A stretch of DNA of 64,000 nucleotides from Cytospora piceicola (taxonomy: Eukaryota > Ascomycota > Sordariomycetes > Diaporthales > Cytosporaceae). The notes under the pieces are model-generated. The model had not been told where the DNA came from. It saw only the letters and a list, made by a program, of their open reading frames with translations, and did not search any database. This document shows positions 56,339 to 64,000 of this stretch, one piece after another. Position numbers and translations under genes: made by a program. The stretch covers positions 186,001 to 250,000 of the forward strand of contig JALQBC010000027.1 in the NCBI GenBank assembly GCA_023375675.1, written 5' to 3'. The first letter of the stretch is position 1. Each line of letters begins with the position of its first letter.

Positions 56339-56881
56339 AAGGAAGAGAACTACCTTATACTATCGAGCTTAAAGACTACTTTCGATCCCCTTCTTTATAG
56401 CTACTATACCGAGACTAAAGACTCTTTTAGTAATAGCTACTATACTAAGACTAAAGACTTTTTTAGTAATAGCTTTTATATTAAGACTAAAGACCTTCTT
56501 AGTAATAATTACTATACCGAAACTAAAGACTTCTTTAATAATAGCCTTTATACTAAGACTAAAGACCTCTTTAATAACAGCCTCTATACTAAGACCGAAG
56601 ACCTCTCTAGTAATAACTTTTATACTAAGACTAAGGACCTCTTTAGTAATAGCTACTATACCGAGACTAAGGACCTCTTTAATAATAGCCTCTATATTAA
56701 GACTAAGGACCTCCTTAGTAACAGCCTTTATACTAAGACTAAAGACCTCTTTAGTAATAGCCTCTATACTAAGACCGAAGACCTCTTTAGTAATAGCCTT
56801 TATATTAAGACCGAGGACTCTAATAATAACCTTTATACCGAGACTAAAGACCCTTTTAATAACCTTTACTATAGCCTTTAA
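56339..56881 (+). repeat. 36-bp tandem repeat (about 13 copies) encoding a 12-residue repeat, frame open
   Basis: From 56399 to 56860 there are 13 units of 36 bp, one of them 6 bp short. In one frame each encodes a variant of S-L-Y-T-K-T-K-D-L-F-S-N. This frame has no stop from 56339 to a TAA at 56879-56881 (180 codons), although neighbouring sequence is full of stops. No ATG starts it. It could be the repeat region of a former protein. Confidence 0.9.
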
Positions 56882-57978
56882 ATAGTACCGGATAGTTAAC
56901 TATCTATAAACGTTTACTTCTTATACGAAATCGTCGAAGAGATCGCTAAGATATCTATTTTAAGTAGGTTTTTCGATATATATTTAAAGGAATAGTTTTC
57001 CTCTTTACCCTTTACTTAAATAAACAGCTCTTTCCGGCAGGTTTATATACAGAAGGCCGGGTATACCTCCTCGACAAAAACAATAACTTATAAAAAAGAC
57101 GGATAGTAAGGTATATAAATACTAAACAACGTATCTCTTATAAACTAATAATTTTATAGTAAATATAGTAAACCTACGTTAGCTAACCGAGTACGATATA
57201 CTCTTTATCGATATAAGTAAGTACTTATACTAAAGTAGTACTGTTACGTTAGTCTTTTAAAATACGGCGGCTATTACTAAGATCGTCTTATACGAATTTA
57301 TAGAATTATTTAATTAGTCTGCTATACTTAAAGGCTTATTAAACTTAAAAGAAGTAGTACTAGTATACCTTATAAAGCCTTACTTCGATATATATATAAG
57401 CCCCGAAGTAGATAATAAACTACTATATTTTATAGACGTAACCTTTTATACCGAGTAGTAAAGGTTTATAAAGTAGTTTTAAAACCTTTTCTTATTAGGT
57501 ACTATAACGTTTAACGGCGAGAACTTTATTAGCTTTATACTTATACCTTATAAGGATATCTAAAATATCGAGTATAAGCTTAAGATATAGTTTTTTAAAA
57601 ACTAGCCTAGCTTAGCCTTCGAGGAGGAAAAGCTTCTTTAGGTTTATAGCTACGCCCTTTAGCCTGTTAACCTCCCGGATTCTATTAGGATATAAAGGAA
57701 TAAAATTACCCTTTTTTAGAGTTAAGGTAAGTATAACTAAGGTACGTTATTTTAAGCGTTTTAAACTTCTTATTATATTAGGTTAACGTTATATAGTGTT
57801 TCGCTTTACTTAAGATTTAAAGGGACTAAGGAATTAAGATAGTATAGATAGTATAACACGAATAGAAAATATATACTTAAATATCTAAATACTTAAGATA
57901 GATTTAATTATTTTTAAAAACTAATATAAACTAGCAGGCTGATTTAATACGGTACGAAAGTTAGTATCTCTTATTTTA

Positions 57979-58038
57979 GTTAATACTAAAAGGTACTGAT
58001 AGTCTATAGGTCGATTAAATATACCTTTTAATACTAAC
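57979..58038. repeat. 60-bp solo hairpin with 17-bp arms
   Basis: The left arm 57979-57995 (GTTAATACTAAAAGGTA) and right arm 58022-58038 (TACCTTTTAATACTAAC) are nearly perfect complements. Same family as 55831-55892. Confidence 0.85.
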
Positions 58039-58880
58039 TACTAACTACCGCTAGTTAAAAGCTAATAGCTAATAGTTAAAAGCTAATAGTTAATAGTTAG
58101 CAGTTAGCAGTTAGTAGTTATAGCTTCTATTATTTTAGCTGTTAATTAGCCTTTATATAAGAGATAATACACGATTTAGCCGTATATATATAGTACTTTA
58201 GCTAAGCCTATTTATTAAGATAAACCTCCGTTCGATATCTCGCTCGCTATTAATTAAGCTACTTAGGCGAATTTAGTATTGTATTTAAAGTTTTTTAATT
58301 ACCGGTAAAATTACTAATTGCTAATTACTAATCTCGATTATTAGCTAGTATTAGCTATAGCTAGATATTAGCTGTTAATTACTAGCTGTTATTACTAATA
58401 TAATTACTAAAATACTAAAACACTACGATATCTAATAAATATATACTATATACTTACAGGGTTAGCTTTATTTACGTAAGATCGCGATAAGGTAGTGTAG
58501 GTCCCGGCTTATAAATCCCGTTCGGTAAGCTTAATTCTACTTAATTTAGTAAGGGGCAGGCTTAAAGATTAAGGCGAGTTAGTTCCTTATTATATACCTT
58601 ATATACGGCTATATAGGGCTATAGGAATAGCCGCCGAGCTTTAATTACTTAATAACCTATAGCCGAAGACCGCTATATTATAAATAGCCTTACTATTTAC
58701 TCCTTTACCGCTAATTAGCTATATATTAATTATATAGAGATAGTACGAATTAATCCGTCTAGCCGGTTATTTTTATATATAAAAGTAGAGTATATACAGG
58801 TATAAGTTATCTAATATATACTTTTTAATCCTTATAATCTCGTTAAAAATACTTTTATTTAACTATAGATTTTAGTAGCA

Positions 58881-59441
58881 GTTAATACTAAAAGATATAA
58901 ACAGATTGTATTATAAGTTCGAAAGTATACTTACCTTAAACACTTACTTTAAACCTATAGAGTTTACTTACTTTAAACGACTTAAGGTATATATACTTAC
59001 GCTAAAAGATAAGTTTAATAGCTGTAAGTCGATTTATTACGTTTACTATATAAATTAATTAGTCGGCTTACGTAAACATATATTAAAGCCTACTATAGCG
59101 TATATCGGGATAAATATATATCGGAAGGACTATAAAGGGGCCGATAGGAAAGCAGACTCGAATAACGGTACGTAATACTTAAAGGCTTTAATACCTATAT
59201 TATAAAGGGTTTAGTCGGCTAAATTAACTAACAGTAGTAATATTAGTAATAATTCCTAGTAGTATATAGTAGGTAATAACCTATAAGTAAAGCTATAAGT
59301 AGTAAGTAGTAGGTAGTAGATAGTAGGTAGTAGGCAGTAGGTAGTGGGCAGTAGGTAGTTAGTACTAAATAACGTTAATAGATTAATTAGTAGTATTATA
59401 TAATGCTATTAATTAGTTTATTCGTACCTTTTAGTACTAAC
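58881..59441. mobile_element. 561-bp MITE-like element with inverted ends
   Basis: The left end GTTAATACTAAAAGATAT and the right end TACCTTTTAGTACTAAC are inverted copies of each other. Differences are G/A or C/T, as expected of RIP. No coding frame survives. The interior includes a GTA-rich tract at about 59298-59359. Ends match the solo hairpins at 55831 and 57979. Confidence 0.6.
59298..59359. repeat. GTAGTAGGTAG-type low-complexity tract
   Basis: About 60 bases of GTAGTAGGTAG variants inside the 561-bp element. Confidence 0.8.
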
Positions 59442-60691
59442 TAAGGCGAGAACTATATTATATAGTTTTACTATAAGGATATTAGTAGTTTATAAAGCTA
59501 TTTATAAGTTAAACTTAGATAAATAATTAGGTAAATAACTATAGACTTACGAGAATAACTATCTTTCTTTAGTATATATATACTAAGAGATAAGTTTAGT
59601 ATATATAAGTCGATTTTTTATAATCTTTATATAAAATAATTTATTAGCGATAGAAAAGTATATACTCGAGCTTACCGTAGCGTATTATATTATAAACCTA
59701 TATCGGAAAGACTATAAGAAGGCGTTCGAATTAAAAGAAAGATACCGGAGATAGAATTAAAAATAGTAACTTAAGCGAGGCTATCTAGCTTATTAAATAC
59801 CTCGTTTTTAGGCGTAACCTTTTATAAAACGTACTTCTTCTTAAGTAGCGTATATACCTAAGTAGATATTCTACGCGATAGCAGCTTATTTCCTTTTAGC
59901 TTAGCTAGTAGTACTCTCCGAATATATAATTACGGTAGTAATAAAACTTTAAGCGGTATATAGTAGTAGCTGATTAAGGCTTATAGTTTATCTTTAAGCT
60001 TTAAGGGTTTATTCTTAAACCTTTTATATAAGACGTAAGCTTATTTCTAAGTAAAAGATTATCTATATATAATATAAGCCTAATTCGTTAAAGTAAATTA
60101 TAGTAAGTTTATACTATTTCTTAAGTAGTATTACTTAGGTATATTACGCAGGTATAGCTTATCCTTTTCTATTTTAACTATAGCTTAAATAGTAGTGCTT
60201 TCCGAGTATATAATTATAGTAGTAATAAGAACCTAAGTAGGTTAACGGCGTAGTTTTAATAATAATTTAAGTCTTAAGCTTTTAAACGTATAATAGCTTT
60301 TTAAAAACTTTATTTATAAAATATTATAGTTATTTATTAAGCTAGTTTTTTAAAAGATTCCGAAACGGCGTTTTAATATACGGCCTTTTAGCTATAAGAG
60401 TTACTAATAGGTCTCTTATTTTATACGGTTCCTGTTACGTAGTCCTTTAAACAGCCTAATAAACTAAAAGTCTCGGTTATAAAGGATTTATAGCAGGTTT
60501 TAACCTTATAAACGCGGCTGCTTTAGCAACTTATATTAGTAAAAAGCGTTAGTTATACTAGTGTAGGCTTTTTTTCGGATAAGTAATAAGTAATACCCGC
60601 CTTTAAAGAATACTAAATAGTTATACCCGAAGTGTTATAGCTGCTTTAATACTAAAGGAGCTAAAGTTAATCGAATTTATAGCTGTACTTA

Positions 60692-60808
60692 AGAATATTT
60701 AAAGGTATAAGGGCTTATACGCTAAGAGTAGAATCTGTACTGTATAAGCTTTTACTATAACGAAAGCTTATATTAAAGATATTTTCTTTAGCTATAGGTT
60801 TAATTAAT
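60692..60808 (+). repeat. Diverged direct repeat, copy 1 (partner 61441-61555)
   Basis: The two copies share AATATTT-AA-GTATAAGG, CTTATACG-TAAGAGTA, CGAAAG and TATTAAAGATATTTT in the same order and spacing. Differences are mainly C/T and G/A. Confidence 0.7.
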
Positions 60809-61166
60809 AAGGTATACGTAAACGGAATATACAACGTATAGGAAGGCGTTAAAAGTAATATAACTTTATAATAAAGTATATTAATAAGACCGCCCGAAGG
60901 GACTATACTATATCGATAGCTACTATTAGACCTAAATATAAAATCTTAACGGTAACGCGGATATAGATAAAGATAGCTAATAAGCCTGCAAGTAGTAATT
61001 CTGTTTCTTATAACGGCCCTTTACCTTAAATTTAAAATAAGGTTCCCGGCCGAAAAAGTTTAACGTGTTTACTAAATCTGTTATAGCTTACTAGTCTTTT
61101 AAAAACCCTTTATAAGATTATAGGTTCTACGCCTTATCTAGCTAGATAATATTATAGTAAAGCAGT

Positions 61167-61282
61167 TTCGAAGAACCTATAATAACAGATCGTTCTTTAA
61201 TTTAAGTTTATATAGAAATTAAGTATAGACCTAAAAGCGAGTATTCGAAGAACCTGCGATACAGATCGTTCTTTAATTTAAG
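61167..61282 (+). repeat. 40-bp direct repeat pair
   Basis: Copies at 61167-61206 and 61244-61282 share TTCGAAGAACCT, ACAGATCGTTCTTTAATTTAAG and are 77 bp apart. Confidence 0.8.
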
Positions 61283-61440
61283 CTAAAGATTAAGATATAT
61301 ACTATATTAATTAACCTTATAAACTTTTCCCGTTTATACGCTTATATTAGTATATCGTACCTTTTACTCTTAAAGTAAAGACTTATAAACTAATGTTTAA
61401 ATATATAGTTTTACTATTTTCTAAATCTATAATTATTTTA

Positions 61441-61555
61441 AAAATATTTAAGAGTATAAGGACTTATACGTTAAGAGTAATATCTATTAAACCGTATAAG
61501 TACTACCTACTACGAAAGTATCTATTAAAGATATTTTTATTAATTATAGGTTTAG
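61441..61555 (+). repeat. Diverged direct repeat, copy 2 (partner 60692-60808)
   Basis: Same order of conserved segments as copy 1, about 750 bp away. Likely an internal duplication of the ancestral element. Confidence 0.7.
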
Positions 61556-61693
61556 TATAAGTTTATAATAATATAGCTGTTTATAAGTATAAGACTAAGG
61601 CGGCGATAAAGGCCCGGGCAGCTTAGTCCTTATACTAGAGGTTACTATAAACTTTATTACTATAAGCTGTTACTAATAAATTATTACCTTACT

Positions 61694-61880
61694 AAATCTG
61701 TTCCTTTATTAGATCTGTTCCTTTATTAGATCTGTTCTTTTACTGGATCTGTTACCTCGTTAGATCTGTTCCCCTGCTAAATCTGTTACTCTGCTAAATC
61801 TGTTACCTTGCTAGATCTGTTACCTTATTAGATCTGTTACCTCGTTAGATCTGTTACCTTACTAGATTTGTTACCTCGTT
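61694..61880 (+). repeat. 17-bp minisatellite, 11 copies (AGATCTGTTACCTCGTT)
   Basis: Eleven consecutive 17-bp units fill 187 bases exactly. Most contain the palindrome AGATCT. Confidence 0.95.
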
Positions 61881-61963
61881 AAATAATGTCTGTTATATAA
61901 TTAAGGGTATTGCCGTATCTTGTTGCTGTAGGTTCTGTTACCTTGTTAGGTCTGTTCTTTTAT

Positions 61964-62080
61964 TAGATCTGTCCCTTAGATCTGTCCCTTAGATCTGTCC
62001 TCTAGATCTATCCCTTAGATCTGTTACCTAGACCTGTCCCCTAGATCTGTTACCTAGATCTGTTACCTAGATCTGTTACT
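61964..62080 (+). repeat. 13-bp minisatellite, 9 copies (TAGATCTGTCCCT)
   Basis: Nine consecutive 13-bp units fill 117 bases exactly. They share TAGATCTGTTACC/TCCCT with the 17-bp array 80 bp upstream but have lost four bases per unit. Confidence 0.95.
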
Positions 62081-64000
62081 ATAGGCTATACTGTTATTCT
62101 GTTACCCTATTAGATTTGTTACCGCAGGCTTTACCGTAAGATAATACTTTTACTATATTTAGATCGAGATCGCTTTACCCGGGCCGGCTTATAAAGAGAC
62201 AGGTTAAAGGACGTTTATAAATATAAACTTATACCGTAATTTATTCTTATTATTAATTAGCTGCTGTTTTTAAAGAGTACTAGTAGATAGTAATTCTTAT
62301 AATACTTTGTTAAGTAGTAGGGCTGTAGTTTAGGTTATTAATAATAAAAGAATAAGGATTATATAAGACTTTCCGGGTTTTTCGGAATTATCGATATTAA
62401 TTTATAGTATAGTAGCTTATCTGTATTTTCTATCTAAGATAATCTAAATAACCTTAAGTTCTATAGGTTAGTATTTATAAAATCGCGTTTATAAAGGGCT
62501 AAAACCGTTAAAAAGCTTTAAAGACTCGTTAACGTTATAGTGTTTTCGGTAGGCTTTATTTAAAGGAAGTAAAACTTACCTTTAGCGTACTTTTATTTTT
62601 CGAGACTTTCTTTTTAAGTAAATAAGTCTCTTAGGTCGATTACTATTATTCTTAATACTATTACAGCGAATAGTTAGTAAGCTAGAATTAATTAGTATAG
62701 GGGCCGTACTTTATCTACTTAACACTTAGCTACTAGACCCTTACTCGGTAATTCGACTAATTAGTTAATTAATATCCCTCTCGGCCTAGACTTACCGATA
62801 TTACGATTTTATTAATTAATATCTCTAGACGTTATTTACCTATTATATTAACCGATCTACGCTTTAAGCGGACTTTCGACTTTCGACCTCTCTCCCGACC
62901 TTTTTTCCGATCGTTTTACGGATATAGTATTTCTACTATAACCTCGGATAATAGTACGGCTAAACGTATTAACGTATATAAAGAGCGATGTTCTATTTCG
63001 AGCTTAAATAAGGCTTTATATTTAAAGGACGTTAAGGTTAAGTCTTTTAAAAAGGAGGTAGCTACTATGCTAAAGGCGGTAGAAGAGGAGCTTAAGGTTA
63101 AGACTTTAGTAGGGCGTAAAAGATATATCTTTTTATATAGAGTTAACATTATTTAGTACTAAAATAATACTATTTAAATAATTCCTGCTACTATAATTTA
63201 CTTTAATTAGACATTAATTATAATATATATAATGTTTATTTATTACTTATATACCTACTAGAAAAGGAGCGTAACTAGCACCTGAGTTAGCACTTATAAG
63301 TACTAACTTTAAACCTGATTAATTAAACGTTTTAGCACCTTTTAGTGCTAACTAGCTTTATAACATTTTTAGGGTTTATGTTCGATATTTTATAGATCGG
63401 GCTGCTGTTTAGTTTCGTTGCTTAAAGACTACTTAAGTACCTAGGTATTATTAACTTATTTCTTAATCTAAATACCTTACTTAACGTTATATATCCTGTT
63501 ATATTTATAAAATAAATACTACTTTAATATATCGTATAGTCTTATTATTAAACTAGTATTGCTAACTCCCTTCTTTAAATCTAAACACCCTACTAAATAT
63601 TACACTTTATTATTTCTATAAACAATATATTAACTAGTATTATTAACTCTATTCCTTAATCTAAATACTTTACTAAATATTATACTCTGTTATATCTATA
63701 ATTAAATACTTATTAATATATCGATATAAACTAAACTAGTACTTACCGTTATTTATCGTTTAGCCTGTTTAGCCGTTATTTAGTCTTTTTTCTATAAGAG
63801 AGTCTGCCGGCGTAAGGTAGTCGGCTACCTGTTTAACTAGGCTATATTCGAGCCGACGGGAGCTCGGGGTATATCGGGTTTATATATATTTTTAAGGGTT
63901 TCTTTCTGTTTAGTAAAGGGTAATAAGATAAGCCGGAGAAGCGATAGCTTTACGCTGATATTATGTATAATAAGCTTAGTAAGACCTTACCGCTTTAAAT

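Larger units (their letters stand above)
40956..64000. mobile_element. 23-kb AT-rich, RIP-degraded repeat block (unclassified transposon remnants)
   Basis: Composition changes sharply at about 40,955 and stays AT-rich to the window edge. CpA and TpG dinucleotides are rare while CpG is common, which is the signature of repeat-induced point mutation acting on CpA. Possible reading frames are stopped almost only by TAA and TAG; TGA is rare. No intact gene is visible. Long stretches still show codon-like structure on the plus strand if TAA/TAG are read as former Gln codons, notably about 42,430-43,690, 44,500-46,080 and 46,300-47,390, as do Lys/Glu/Asp-rich tracts. I could not assign these to a known transposon class. 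The block runs past the right edge, so it may be a heterochromatic island, a subtelomere or a centromere flank. Confidence 0.9.

Noticed and set aside
62916..63149. 77-aa minus-strand ORF inside the AT-rich block
   Set aside because: Low-complexity Leu/Ser/Thr composition expected of AT-rich DNA. The opposite strand reads as a Lys/Glu-rich ghost coding tract instead.
40956..64000. CRISPR-like or other prokaryotic defence arrays among the tandem repeats
   Set aside because: The repeats are contiguous minisatellites without unique spacers, and the window is clearly fungal.

Overview
The window looks like a chromosome arm segment of a filamentous ascomycete, most likely a Sordariomycete-like Pezizomycotina. 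Genes are interrupted by short (50-172 nt) GT-AG introns. Several proteins are recognisable fungal or general eukaryotic families: Mediator subunit 12, the ER PAT-complex subunit Asterix, a Pmp3 proteolipid, a PQ-loop vacuolar transporter, an S1/P1 nuclease and a GPI-type aspartic protease. AT-rich, repeat-derived DNA carries the CpA/TpG depletion expected of repeat-induced point mutation (RIP). The species call is inference.

The window has two parts. Positions 1 to about 40,955 are a gene-rich compartment of normal base composition. Left to right it holds: an isolated 647-bp AT-rich element with terminal inverted repeats; a Nudix/DUF4743 protein (+); Asterix (-, three exons); a 34-bp minisatellite; a BTB/POZ protein (+, two exons); a roughly 2.9-kb gap; Med12/Srb8 (+, three exons); an F-box-like protein with an acidic Ser-Asp repeat; a probable small secreted peptide; a doubtful small ORF; Pmp3 (+, three exons); an aspartic protease (-); a PQ-loop transporter (-, four exons); an S1/P1 nuclease (+, three exons); an arrestin-like protein (-); a DUF7728-like membrane protein (+); tRNA-Gly(UCC) (-); an RraA-like protein (+, four exons); a likely pseudogene; a zinc alcohol dehydrogenase (-); and a PARP-type zinc-finger-like protein (-). 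Exon boundaries were worked out by hand from splice sites, frame and family continuity.

Positions about 40,956 to 64,000 are a 23-kb AT-rich block with no intact conventional gene. CpA and TpG are rare, CpG is kept, and potential reading frames are broken almost only by TAA/TAG. It contains tandem repeats, hairpins, a TIR-bounded element and long stretches that look like mutated coding sequence. It is best read as RIP-degraded mobile DNA, probably heterochromatic.

The genes do not form an obvious biosynthetic cluster. They are mostly housekeeping (transcription, membrane protein biogenesis, vacuolar and plasma membrane homeostasis) mixed with secreted hydrolases. The most unusual material is in the AT-rich block: a 13-copy 36-bp repeat that still has an open frame, and a family of hairpins and a larger element sharing the same 17-bp end. 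In the gene-rich part, the RraA-like protein lacks the usual metal-binding Asp.
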